Shown here: positions 35,907 to 47,225 of the stretch, piece by piece
Layout: each line of letters opens with the position of its first letter
Position numbering within the stretch: the first letter of the stretch is position 1
From: Forficula auricularia
Taxonomy: Eukaryota > Arthropoda > Insecta > Dermaptera > Forficulidae
DNA: 64,000 nt
Assembly: GCA_024734495.1 (NCBI GenBank)
Contig: JALMQS010000061.1
Span: 5,881,321-5,945,320 of the forward strand
Direction of reading: 5' to 3'
Notes under the pieces: model-generated
Databases searched by the model: none
Seen by the model: the letters and a program-made list of their open reading frames with translations, nothing else
What the model was told of the DNA's origin: nothing
Program-made: the position numbers and the translations under genes

Positions 35907-36050
35907 TTTAAATAAAATTAACAAATTAATAGGTGTTTTGGACAAATTTTATATTTTATTAATTTTTGCACAACGTTTCGTCCGTTGTGCAAAAATTAAT
36001 AAAATATAAAATTTGTCAAAACACCTATTAATTTGTTAATTTTATTTAAA
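35907..36050. repeat. 144-bp near-perfect palindrome
   Basis: The left arm from 35907 (TTTAAATAAAATTAACAAAT) is exactly mirrored by the right arm ending at 36050 apart from one extra base in the left arm. The loop is seven bases (TTTCGTC, 35976-35982) between GCACAACG and CGTTGTGC. Lack of divergence implies recent origin or gene conversion. Confidence 0.97.
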
Positions 36051-36360
36051 TAAAGAATGGACATTAACCAACTGAATTTTTTTTTAAGTTTCGTAGTCAA
36101 GCATGCCATGGACAAATAAAAAAACAGTTTAAAACTTTGTTCTTATTTTCATCTAATCACAACAATAATGATATAACTGTTTTGCAGGTGGGTAATACAT
36201 ATTATTATAATTTTTGTCAACGAATCGATCATTCATAGTATTATTTTTTAAATAGTCTTTTTTTAAATGGCGTCTTAATGAAATTCAACTTTATAGAAGA
36301 ATTAAAAGTTTCTTTTGGAATGAGTAGCAATAGTTATATAATATATATATATATATATAT

Positions 36361-36774
36361 ATTGCAATAAAAACCCGTTTTTAGTAAGAACGGGTTCTTA
36401 CTAGTTAAACGCGTTTCACTGAATACCTTTGTGGCAACTAGAGTTTGCTGACGTTGGTTGAGTTTGGTTCAAAGGTTTAGAATCTTCATTTTTGACATTC
36501 CGCCTCATTTTGGATGTTTATTTTCAAAAAATTTTAAACTAAAATGTCAAAAATTAGAAGCAAAGTTGTAGAGGATGTAATTTTTGACATTTCGTTTAAA
36601 AATTTTTGAAAATAAACACCCAAAATGAGGCGGAAGATTAAAAATGAAGGTATCTAAACCTTTGAACCAAATTCAACCAACGTCATTAAATTCTAGTTGC
36701 CACAAAGGTATTCAATGAAACGCGTTTTAACTAATAAGAACCCGTTCTTACTAAAAACGGGTTTTTACAGCAAC
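36361..36774. mobile_element. Palindromic MITE (family H, copy 2, complete)
   Basis: The left end TTGCAATAAAAACCCG pairs with the inverted right end TTGCTGTAAAAACCCG. The arms match closely to the centre near 36560. Each end forms its own small hairpin (AACCCGTT...AACGGGTT). The arms also hold TGCCACAAAGGTATTCA, the shared module and CCTCATTTTGG. It sits in a TA repeat (TATATAT to 36361 on the left, ATATATG on the right), so the insertion target was probably that microsatellite. No coding. Confidence 0.88.
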
Positions 36775-39154
36775 ATATATGTTAGAATATAGAATAACTA
36801 TACCTATAAATAAATAAAAAATGTATAATTCCAGCAGAAGACACACTCTTTTATTGTCTCCTTCAATTTATAGAAGAAGAAAAAATACTATGAAGGCAAG
36901 ATTTATGAATTTATAATCTTAAATAAATGACAAGATAAACATTCATGAATGTACCACCAGAGATCTCTCACTTACCTCTGTCTAATAGGTAGTATGTCTG
37001 CCACTGGGGGAGAAATTCCTACACTTACACTGAACACGACCCGTCTAAAAACAAATAAGTCTGTAAGATCACAAATATAGAGATAGATGTAATGTAGAAT
37101 CTTAAATAGTAGAGATAGATGTAAATGTAGAATCTTAAGCAATAAATTAAATGAGGAGGCTAAGTTAATGTTATATTAATGTTAATACAAATTGCCTAGT
37201 AATAAAAAAGAAAAATAGGATTTTTATTTCGAAATGCACTAAAAACTAGAAAAAGTAAAATTTATAAAATAATAATTCAAATAGACGGCCAAGCTTTGAA
37301 CTTTAGACTTGCGGATATTTTCGAGAACCTAAGTACAGAAGAAAAATTTATTTTTTATTTTTAAAATTATTGTGAAATAAAAGTGCGTTTTTTAGTATTT
37401 CTTTTATGGGTTTTAGTTTTGGTATTTTTTTTTTTTTTTTAGAATTTCTTTTATGGGTTTTAGTTTTTGAAATATGCACGTTTCATTGAAAATCCGAGGA
37501 AAGAACGGGATTAAGGAGAACGTCTACTCAAGTTTGATATCTACTCACTATGAACTTTTTCATAAATTCCCATATTTTTAGAGATGTCAGCAATGTGAAA
37601 ATCGAGGGATTTGGGACCAAATCAATTTTTTTTAGAATACTCTATTGTCATTGTATATATTGATACTTATCCGTAGTATGTGTGAAAAAATAAAAGAGAA
37701 TTAGATGGACAAAAGTGGACTACAAGTTTTGATCCAGTTAGCCAAAGAAATCAAGTTTAATTAAATATTAAATAATGTAATAGTGTTACGATGTTCTCTA
37801 AAGATAAAGATATAACAAAATAATGCAAAAACTTAAGCTATGATTACCTTTTGTTTTTGTGCCCTACAAAGAAAAGAAAGACGTGATAGAACTTAAGAAA
37901 TATCCAAGGGTTAATCTTTCAGCGCCCAGCAATAAGCAAGATCTACTTAGCGTTGTTTTTGCAAGTTATTCTCAATTAATGAGGGCTTTGTTTAATGGAA
38001 TTTTTTTAATTCACTTAGGGGGGGGGGGGGCTCAACCTAAAAACGACTCCAGTAATAGGTGTCGAATCTTTATGTATTAGCCAGAACTCTTCAATTTATC
38101 GCTAAAATATTTTCCATTTCAAAATTTTACACTAAATGTTGAAAAAAAGATGATATTTTGATCTATTAATTTGTCGAGATTTATATATAGAATCTGAAAT
38201 GTCATTTAATCCTAGCTCTCAGAGGTTTAACTTAAAAAAACATACTACTTAATTAAAAAAACACTACTCCAATTTTTCTGCCAATATTTTATAATTAGGT
38301 AGGTGTATAAAATTTGAAGAAGATAAAAAAACAACTCTAGTATTTTTGGTTGTAATAATTAATTATTCAAACAAAAAGTAAAGGTAATAACAATGAGTTT
38401 GACCTTAAGGTGATTTGAACACGCAACCTTCTGATCTAGAGTTCAGATGTCTTTAGGAAAATATAAGTCTATTTTATGACCTGGATAAAAAGCAAAAATT
38501 GCTTCTATGAACAACCAATTTTTTTGTCCAGCTTCTTTTAATCCAAGCTCTTAAGAAAGGTTCTATAGAGAATTCTCCATAGGAATTCCCAATCAATCAA
38601 ATGGAATGCTCACAACACGACTATAATTAAAACACATGTGAATATGTTAAAATCATACAGTGTTTTTATAGCTAACCTGCTAACCCATGTAATAACTAAA
38701 CGGTCATGTATATGTATATATATATATATACATTGTTAGCATCAGTGATTTTTTAGGATCGGATCATTTCAGCCGGCCATATTTCAAGAGCCGTGTCCTG
38801 GTAGTATCTATTTGATATAAGAAATAGAAGCATATTTTTTAATTTTCCAAGTTTCTTTTAATAAAATTAAATAATCAAGAATAAACATTTTTAACGGATA
38901 AAAACATATTGATTGAAAGACTCATGCGTACAATGTACATTAGGGTGGTCTTTATTTTGGGTATTTTCAAATTTTTACGCTGACAAGGGATCATATGGTT
39001 CGAAATAGATAAAAAAAATATCCATTAAGTTTAATGTCTCTATCTCAATTTTAACCTGTGCCGCACAGCGATGCAAGTTTCCCATCTAAATAACATGGGG
39101 TTTTTGGACTAGATCGTAAGAGTGAGGCCAAAGTAAAAATTATAACAGTTCAAA
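36775..39154. other. AT-rich spacer with small tandem repeats
   Basis: TAGAGATAGATGTA plus ATGTAGAATCTTAA is duplicated at 37078-37138. TTTCTTTTATGGGTTTTAG is duplicated at about 37399 and 37446. There are also a G13 run at 38018-38030 and a TA run at 38712-38729. A CATTAGGGTGGTC phrase at 38938 recalls transposon ends, but I find no partner end. No gene seen. Confidence 0.45.
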
Positions 39155-39445
39155 TTGTCGATAGTAGTAGACAATTAGACACTAAAGAAACCACGAGATG
39201 TCATCTATTTGTTTAGAGATGGAATGAATGTTTTAATTATTTTTCAGAAGAATTGTGTTCCGAATCGAACCCGAGTGTCAAAAATAGCACTCGGACCAAT
39301 TGGCTATCTTGTGAGGTGAACCCTTTTGAAACATCGGGCTATATTAAAGAGAAGTTCTTCCAAAATTGAAGGACAGGCTTTCCCAAATTGAATTTATGCA
39401 AAATTGCAGATAGTAGTAGAATTTAAATTTCTAAAGAAATATTTA
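39155..39445 (-). repeat. tRNA-like repeat (family E, copy 3)
   Basis: On the minus strand an A-box-like TAGCCAATTGG (39309-39319) is followed by CACTCGGGTTCGATTC (T-arm, 39268-39283). The flanking stretch CGATAGTAGTAGACAATTAG with CACTAAAGAAA (39168) is directly repeated as GCAGATAGTAGTAGAAT with CTAAAGAAA (39407). The same block borders the other family E copies. Confidence 0.68.
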
Positions 39446-39465
39446 ACGAAATACATATGTCAGAG

Positions 39466-39631
39466 AGTATTTTTGACCCCCCCCCCCCCTCGCCCTGATA
39501 ATGTTTAAAACACATTTTAAAAAAATATATTTTATGTTCTTTTCAAAAATATATTCAGTTTTTTTCTAGTTAAATTTTTTCATTTTTTTTATACCTCTTC
39601 AAAATGTGGTAGATCTTTATGCCCCACCCTG
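39466..39631 (+). mobile_element. Right half of a family G MITE (copy 3)
   Basis: Begins with a long C-run after TATTTTTGAC and continues through the family order to GCCCCACCCTG followed by TA (39632-39633). The left half is absent. Confidence 0.8.
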
Positions 39632-39639
39632 TATAATAT

Positions 39640-39790
39640 GTAGGTTATAAGCTGAAATTTAGCATACAAGTTTATATTGATAAACTGTACCTATGTGTCA
39701 AGTTTAAACTTTCTCTCTCACTACAATTTGGAGAAATTGTACTGAGTTTAGAAAAAACTTTCACTTTTTTCTCCAATTTTCAATTAAAAA
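39640..39790 (-). repeat. Dispersed family F repeat
   Basis: Minus strand: GGAGAAAAAAGTGAAAGTTT, CTAAACTCAGTACAATTTC, then TTCAGCTTATAA. It starts directly after the family G half copy. Confidence 0.5.
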
Positions 39791-41644
39791 TAATTTTAAT
39801 TATATGTAGATGCATTTATTTGAATTATTTAATAATTATTTGAAATTAGAACGTTTCCTAGTAACGTCAAAACCGTATAAATGAACCCTTCAATAATTTG
39901 TAATAGTTTCATTGAGTAGGCAAATTAATATGAGAATTAATTTCGTTTTAGTTGAATAAAATCTCTCTTTTTGTAGAAGTGGAATCGATTGAAATGATTC
40001 CATGAATTTCTCTGGGCTGGTCCTTGGACTCCAGATGTGATTAAATTGTTTTTCAACACGGCTTCAACTTCTTCGATGGAATGTGTTGCCATGACAACTA
40101 GTCCTTTCGCTATAGCTTTATATATATTTATATTTCTTTTCTTTTCAAATTATTCATTTGCCATGTTATAAAAGATTCCTTTATTGTTTCGACATCTCAT
40201 TACCGCGCCTTTATATTTCGAAATTATAAAATAATGATTATAAATTAAAATTCAAGTTTTTTTTTATAAAACAAAACAAAACAAAAACAAAAATCAACTT
40301 TAAGAGATTGTTTGAAGATATTTTATGAAGATTTGTTATGAGTATATATTTAGAAAACAGGAGTTGTTTCATTTTTTCTTTATTTGGACTTACTCTCATT
40401 AAAATATCATTAAAACGTGAGAGAGGGTTGTCCGACTATCTGATATCTCTTTAAAAAGCCTGTAGCTTTCAAACTATTGAAGCTAGAAATTAAAAATTTA
40501 TTTAGTAATTACTATAGATTCGGTTAAATCGCAGAATATCTAATTATAACTCTGATCAATAGTGGATTCCTTCTTATTTAGCACACCTCCACTTATCCTT
40601 ACGACTTCAAGCTGGAACTTTGACTGAAATTCCTATTAAGCATATTATTGAAGTGTAAACTTCTTTTGGTAAGGTGACTTAGCTGACGAATGAAACGAAA
40701 ATGAAGTTAGAGAGATATATTTAAAGCGTCCTTAGAGTAAGATAAAGATTATATATATATATTATTTGTTAGAGACTAAAACACCGGCAGTGATTTCCTT
40801 TTAAAATATAAATCTGCTATCCTCGATATTCTATACTTGTCATTACTTAAGGCCGAGCGTCGCAGCTAGTAACAAAAATAAAATTAAGATAAAAATAAGA
40901 TATATTGTAAAGCGAATTTGCTATCTGGGTAGTTACAAGAAATCAAAAAGTTTCCATATGACAATTATTTTTTGTATAATATTTGTCAACAGTAAGTTCT
41001 TAACTTAGAAAGCTAAAAATTCTTCTATTTAAAAATATAAATATTTTACTACGAAATTGAACTTCCTGAGACTTTCCGTCCCTGAAGGAATATCGTGGAG
41101 ATTAGAATTCAGGCATTCAAATTAAGATGAACCGTATTTTTCGATTATGAAATTTTTCGGGACATATATTCAAATTATGAGGTATAGAAGGAAGAATACT
41201 AAATCCATTATTTATATTATATATAACAATAACAATTTCTTACTTTTATTATACTTATATTACTCAAATAAATCTGTTTCTCGATGTACGCCTAGGAGAT
41301 AGGCATAATATTGAATTCATTTGAATTTTCTTTTTCTTTTTGCTCTATGTGTATAATAATGTTTGAATGACGAAGGTAGGGGCGGGATTTCATAAGATAT
41401 TAGTTATTAATTTCATAGTCATCGTTGTTTTTATTCTTAGTTTCAATTTAACGACATAAAACAAAATATAGTAACCAAATAGCACAAAATTATTAAAATT
41501 TCAGATTTTCAAATGAGTTGCGCGACCTCTTCGCGTTGACCAATAGATCTCAGATTTTCTATGAATTATTTTCTTAAAATGCCTCATAATTTGAGATTCT
41601 GTCCCGAAAACTTATTAAGAAAAAAATCACTAGGTACAGCTACG
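39791..41644. other. AT-rich spacer with one GC-balanced patch
   Basis: 40000-40120 is less AT-rich and contains the dyad reported separately. A TA run lies at 40751-40761. No gene seen. Confidence 0.4.
40085..40098. promoter_or_regulatory. RFX-type X-box dyad (candidate)
   Basis: GTTGCCATGACAAC fits the RFX X-box consensus (GTTNCCATGGNAAC, two half-sites with no spacer) with one central deviation. It lies in a single-copy, less AT-rich patch. Function is inferred from the motif alone. Confidence 0.35.
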
Positions 41645-41656
41645 GTCCACCCAATT

Positions 41657-42634
41657 TTTTTTTTTTTTTTTTAAGGGAGAAGTTTTTTCCCCTTCCTGGC
41701 TTTTGGTCAGAACCATTTAGCCAATCACATACTTTGTATTATTTTAAAATTTTAAATATTTACACTAGCCCTTAGTACAAATCTCTGAAGGGCCATCACA
41801 ACTTTTTCACTGCACTCACACAAGGACAAAAGATAATCACTATTTATTGGGAATTTTACACTTTCGTTGATTTCACAGTATAGCAATTGTGTCCACTTTT
41901 TGTTTAGCTCACATTCAAGCAGCCCCTCACTGGTAAGTTCACACCTACACAATGGAGACTCCACCACTCCAATTCGATGCTGATGTAACTTCAGTGATGA
42001 GTGTCCAGTACTCATTATGAAATTGATGTAATAGCTTTTGCGTGGAATGTTAACTGTTTTTAAACCATGGTAATAGGGACACCGTAGGTTTAATCTTATA
42101 TAAATGTCGACCTTGGCATCCTTTTCCCACATTTCTTGCCATAATTTCAATGATTTACATTTTTGGACTACCAGGAAGTCAGACCATATAATTTTTTCAT
42201 TTGATGCTGTAGGGAGTTTACTGGCTTGCTTGGCCTCATAGTCAGCGATTGTGTTGCCTATGATTCCCTGGTGTTCGGCAATCCAGACAATGTCCACAGT
42301 ATTATTATTAATAAATAAATCATATAATAAATTACAAATTTTTAATATATTATAATTTGATTTTAAAAATATCTTTGTTGATTAAAGCATCTGTAAGACT
42401 TTTCGAATCAGTACATATTAAATTGAATTTTATGTTGTTATTTTTAATATATTCTAAACATTTCAACAGGGCATATGCCTCTGCCGAGTATATGGAGTTT
42501 TCTGGTTCCATCTTAAATTGTTTAAATATATTTATATTAGGGCATGCAAATGCACACCCTACCAAATCATTTGCTGTGTCTTTTGAACCATCTGTGAAGA
42601 ATATATTGTACTGATTATAAAACTCTTTGATATA
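41657..42634 (-). mobile_element. 5'-truncated LINE ending in the RNase H region
   Basis: A T18 run at 41655-41672 is the poly-A tail of a minus-strand insertion. The 12 bases GTCCACCCAATT occur at the tail junction (41645-41656) and again at 42635-42646, just upstream of the RNase H frame. This is the pattern expected of a target-site duplication. On that reading the insertion is about 980 bp: the last part of ORF2, about 80 bases of 3' untranslated sequence, and the tail. Confidence 0.75.
41752..42634 (-). pseudogene. Non-LTR retrotransposon RNase H and C-terminal domain
   Basis: Two adjoining minus frames make one domain. The first carries FFTDGSK (42592), YSAEAYALLKCLEY (42482) and LICTDSKS. 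The second carries WIAEHQGIIGN.IADYEAK, so all four RNase H acidic residues (D, E, D, D) are still present. It continues with STGHSSLKLHQHRIG and SPLCRCELTSEGLLEC, the tail of I/R1/LOA-like ORF2 proteins. Stops and an indel between 42297 and 42350 break the protein, and the usual histidine of the C-terminal cysteine motif is gone. RNase H would degrade the RNA of the RNA-DNA hybrid during reverse transcription. No reverse transcriptase remains. Confidence 0.85.
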
Positions 42635-42646
42635 GTCCACCCAATT

Positions 42647-43170
42647 ACATATACAGACAAACTTAGAGAGAATAATAATGCTTGACATTTGTAAACATGA
42701 GTAAGCAAAAATTCGTGTGATTTCAATAATCCTTCTTCGGTAAGTCTACCAAGTAATTGGAAACGAAAATCATTGGAAGAATGAATATCAAGTCTATGTT
42801 TTTGAGAATAAAACATTAATTTGCAAAAAATAATAAGTCGTTTTGTTCTCTAAAAAAATTGCGTACATGTTCTTGAATAAAAGGGTCAAATGAATAAGTG
42901 AGAAGGTATGAATTTGGTTTAATATTTAATTTTCGTTTCATTTGTTGTTTTTATCGACCGCTTTGCACATGAAAGGGCTGGATTTAATTCTCTTAAATAG
43001 ATTAAAATAATTAATGAATGGACTAATAAATAATCTTTCAAAGAAATTTATATAGAACCGCTCTTGAATTTAAACAAATACAATTAAATAATGTTTCTGT
43101 AAATGTCATGTGGATCTAAATCGTGAATTATATATAGTATGCAAGTTATTTGTAAGATTTCACCCAATTC
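42647..43170. other. AT-rich flank of the LINE insertion
   Basis: Short frames continue on the minus strand (for example HRLDIHSSNDFRFQ near 42780) and might be more LINE sequence if the target-duplication reading is wrong. No motif is recognisable. Confidence 0.3.
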
Positions 43171-43188
43171 ATTTAAAAGTTATTTTTT

Positions 43189-43271
43189 ATTTATTTTTAA
43201 TGTCACCGGGAACAAAGCCCATTTAGACAGCACATAAGTAGAGTGTTGCCGGAGCGAGGCCAGTGCGTTAT
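43189..43271 (-). mobile_element. 83-bp LINE 3' end with an 18-bp target duplication
   Basis: ATTTAAAAGTTATTTTTT occurs at 43171-43188 and 43272-43289. The 83 bases between are far less AT-rich and, on the minus strand, run through GGGCTTTGTTCCCGGTGAC to an A-rich end ATTAAAAATAAAT. This is a severely truncated non-LTR insertion. It is unrelated to the neighbouring RNase H element as far as I can see. Confidence 0.8.
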
Positions 43272-43289
43272 ATTTAAAAGTTATTTTTT

Positions 43290-45963
43290 CGAAATGTTTA
43301 GTCTAAAGGAAATCTTCTCTATCTTAACGGTTAAGGGTAACTTAAAATGTATACCTATAATGTATTTTGGCACCTCTCGTTAAGAAAGAAAATTTTACAA
43401 AGTGGCCTTTCTCTCTTATGAAAATTTGTTCAACTTAAATAAAAATATAAAATTTCATTTCTATATAATTTTATTAAATAATAGGAGTACATATTTTATA
43501 TAGAGATGAAAAAATATAATTTCGTTAAAATATCTCGCAGGGACGTTATTTATATAGATTATATGTTTTGTAAATTTTAAAAACTACAATTTTTAAAATA
43601 ATATGTATTAATAAAAAAACTTAAAAAATAACATGAATTTACTTAAAAAATGCTCTTAAAAAAAAGCAGAAAATAAATTTGTCTTTAGTATATACTCTAT
43701 TATTATCATATATCTATTGTAAATCATAATCGAATAAGAGCAGTCATATTTAAAATTAAAACATCAACATAACAAATAAAGTTATAATCACTCGTAATTT
43801 TCCGATGAAATATGAACTTTTTTCAATAATTCATCATTTTCTGATATGTTATTACAAAATTCCTCCCAAGTATTGGAGAAATTGCACTTCACTTTGCAAA
43901 TATAGCCTTCAACGTTTCTAAAGTACAGTCCTGTCATTTAATAGCTACACCTCGGATAATGGGAACACCTGATATTTAGAAAAATGAATTACCAGATCAG
44001 TTAAGGGTATGACTATCCTGCAAAAAAGTCACTTTCCCCACTTTTACTTTATCCACTGCAAAGCAGATACATATGGACATTTGGGCGGTTATCAGTAGTA
44101 CAAAAAAATATGATTTTAAAGAAGAATATAGTTTAAGAACTCTTTCAATTGAAGGAAGTAATGGTAACCATCTGGTTTTGCTGTAGCCTAGCGCATACAT
44201 AATTATATTCCACATCAGCATGATCACAAAAGTCTTTCAAGATGAACTCGAGTGTCGCTAAATCCCAACATCGATTTTGTAAAATAGTATAAATAATTAA
44301 TAAATATTATTCAATGTAGGACAGTTTGAGGACATTTTCAATGAGGAACAAGAAACCCAAATGTGGGACGATGGTCACTTTATACTAAAAGACAAATTTA
44401 TATTCTGCTTTTTTAATCCATATTTTTTTTTCAAAATAATATAAATATTCTGTTAATGAGTTTTTATTCTTCGAAAATAAATGACAAAAAAAAGGTATTT
44501 GATTTGCAGTTTCTCTTTTAGATTGAGGAATGTTTTATTGTAATTCTCAAAAGCCCCAAAGTCACCATCACAAATTTCATTTCAATAACTTTACACAAGA
44601 CTAAATATTCTTTATATATACCTACATATACATATATTCGAATAGAAAGAGAGTATTTATAAAAGCCATAAAGCACTTGAACTAATAGCTGACAATATCC
44701 ATTTCAACTAAAAGGTTCAATGAAACGTAAAGTTAAATCAAACAACCGCTCTTGTTTAATATGCACGAGTGAACTTTTGTAGGAGGGCAGATTATATAAT
44801 AAAAAAAGCATATCTCACAATAAAAACTTAGACACGCGACATTCATAAGTGAATAGAACAAACAAGTTGAAGGGCTCCTGGCCTGACCAAACAAAAAACA
44901 AAAACAAATACGAACAATATCATATCTTCATTCGAAAAGAACAAAGATAATTGTATTATATTCCAGAAGAAATCAGAGGCACGATTATAATTTTGAATTA
45001 AATAAAAGGAATTCTTTTTTATTTTATAAGAAAGTAAATATTGAATATTTCAATTGAATACATGCGATTTTATTGTTTGAGATAAAAAGCGCATTGATTT
45101 TTTTATCTTATTTTCTATTTTATTTTTTTTAATTAAATACATGAACTAATCATAGGTATAGTACTTATTTAAATTATTTGCATATTATGATATTTTATCT
45201 ACAATTTATGATATTTAATTGTAGACTAAATGGTGGTTTTAAGTGTTTGGTACTACTTATGAAGTTGGGGGCATAATCTTATAAAATCACTTGCATGTCT
45301 GTACCTTTTGATGTAGCTTCATATATAGATGTATATTGTATATCTTCTAAAGTAACTGATATACCTACCTTTTTTCAGCACTGACTTATTCAAAGACAGT
45401 CGTTAATTCAAAATTTAGAAAAATAAATCTTGTATTAAATTGATATTTAATAAAAAAAAATTGTTCCCAGTGAGATATCAAATAAAAGCTTACAATTAAA
45501 TATTCTAAAATATTTTCGAGGTTTTGTTGGACAAAAAACATTGTGAAATTGTTTTTAACGCAGAGATTTTGTTTACGAGTATTAATCAAAATACCTAGAG
45601 CTTTTAAAATTTTTTGGAAATACAATTCAATAAACGGATACGCCGGGAAGTTGATAAAATCAAAACATGTTTTTATATGAAAGTGTTTACATTAAAGCAA
45701 CGAACAAGGCACGCTTTTTAACAGGCCAACAACAACACAGATGATAATGGAACAATAATTTTATTAGTAAAACATCCAAGTGGACTCTTTTTTAATGAAA
45801 TAGATGGGATCAAAAAAAAAAATTTTTTTTTAATTAAAGTTTTTCATTAGGAGAAATCAATGAAGTATCCTCTGCTCGATACAAATAAACATTTACACAT
45901 ATACACAGGGTTCGGCGCTCGAAGTGTTACCAATTAAAAAAATAATTTTTATAAAAAAAATAA
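43290..45963. other. AT-rich spacer containing one transposase scrap
   Basis: Apart from the fragment at 43985-44235, only AT-rich sequence and incidental short frames. Around 44700-44900 composition is slightly more balanced. Confidence 0.4.
43985..44235 (-). pseudogene. hAT-like transposase fragment (TRWLPLLPSIERVL)
   Basis: A minus-strand frame contains VEYN-like sequence in another phase and then YSKTRWLPLLPSIERVLKLYSSLKSYF. This corresponds to the TRWLSLLPAIERILxxxxALKSYF block found in many hAT-derived transposases and domesticated relatives. What follows is out of frame or lost. No terminal repeats were found nearby, and it does not overlap the C-terminal block kept in the two hAT copies. 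It could belong to that family or to another hAT lineage. Confidence 0.55.
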
Positions 45964-47225
45964 AACCGACTTCAAAAAAATTAAATGCAACAAATAAAAT
46001 AATAAGAACTCAAAAATAAAATAAAATGCCATAAAAGGTATAAAATAATTATCTAATTTAGTTACAACTAAACGATGAAATATTTACGTGAAATCACTTT
46101 TGAAGTCGGTGCCAAACATATACATTTTATGAATCAAACTCGACGGATTTTACTTGGTACGATTGGTGGGTTCGCTTATATAGTTTGTTTAGCACCGACT
46201 TCAAAAAGTGATTTCATGTTAATATTTCATCGTTTAGTTGTAACTATATTAGATAATTATTTTATACCTTTTAGTGCATTTTATTTTATTTTTGAGTTCT
46301 TATTATTTTATTTGTTGCATTTAATTTTTTTGGAAGTCGGTTTTATTTTTTTTATAAAAATTATTTTTATTTTTCTCTTTTTAGTGATGTTATTAAAAGT
46401 GACTTAATATAATACCTTGCATGCATCTCGTAAGAAAAAGCGTAGGGCGAATGAATCAGAAAATGATAAATTTTTTTTTTTTATAAATTTTATTAAACCA
46501 ATTATTTTACATTAATTAATGTATACATTGTATTTTTGCTTCGATTCCGAGATTACTTCTCCACCACCGAGTGTCCTTATTCATCTTTAGTCCTTGATTT
46601 TAATAAGAAGAAAAATCTAATTAGATAAAAAAACCTCTTTTCCGATAATTATTTCAATTCCATTATTCCCCAATCAAGTCGATTGGTTCCATCATCCTCC
46701 TCCCTCTTCATTCACCATCATTCACCCAGAAAATGATAATAAAATTAAATTCTTAAATATAGAAATTCTCAGAAATGTTTGCGGGTTTTAAATGAACGTT
46801 TTAAGATTGATTTTTTTATAAAAGATTTTATTTATTATAATTTCGATTATTTGCTCATAAGAATTGGAAATTTACGTTAATTTGTCATTAATCATATCAT
46901 CAGAACTTGACCAAATTAATATGGAACCACTCATAAGGTACCATCTTTCCAAAATAAAAGAATCATCGAAATCGGTTCATAAACAAAGAGGTTATGCCTG
47001 AACAAACATAACAAACCAAGTTCCAATACCAATGAAAAAAAACGGGACCAATCGGAAACTAGACTGAACCCAATGAAAAAAAATCATCAAAATCGCTTCA
47101 CAATTGGCGAAGATATCAGGTAACATAGACACAAAAAAAGTTGAATTGAAAGTCGAATTGAGAACCCCTTCCTTTTTTGAAGTCGGTTAATCAGTCGAAT
47201 TGAGAACCTCCTCCTTTTTTGAAGT
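45964..47225. mobile_element. GAAGTCGGTT-ended repeat (family C, copy 2, interrupted)
   Basis: The palindromic part runs from AACCGACTTCAAAAAAATT (45965) to GGAAGTCGGTTTTATTT (46332). The unique part starts at 46343, breaks off after GTGATGTTATTAAAAGTGA (46402) and resumes at about 46878 with TCATTAATCATATCATCAG, ending GAAGTCGGTTAA (47179-47190). The end block AGAACCTCCTCCTTTTTTG is then duplicated to 47225. The spacer (46115-46190) is in the opposite orientation to copy 1. The 110-codon frame across it is a palindrome artefact. Confidence 0.75.
46406..46877 (+). repeat. Repeat O copy 2, inserted in family C
   Basis: This stretch separates two pieces of family C that are contiguous at 22870-22890. 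It shares TTCGATTCCGAGATTACTTC, TTTAGTCCTTG, TTTTAATAAGAAGAA and GCGGGTTTTAAA with 33690-34000. It therefore inserted after family C. Exact edges are uncertain. Confidence 0.55.

Noticed and set aside
38930..39120. Transposon starting CATTAGGGTGGTC
   Set aside because: No inverted partner end or target duplication could be found within several kilobases.
42559..42816. Extension of the RNase H LINE upstream
   Set aside because: The exact 12-bp duplication at 42635 marks the likely edge, and no reverse-transcriptase motif is seen beyond it.
46075..46407. 110-codon open frame
   Set aside because: Lies entirely across a family C palindrome. Its codons mirror the arms and no protein motif is present.
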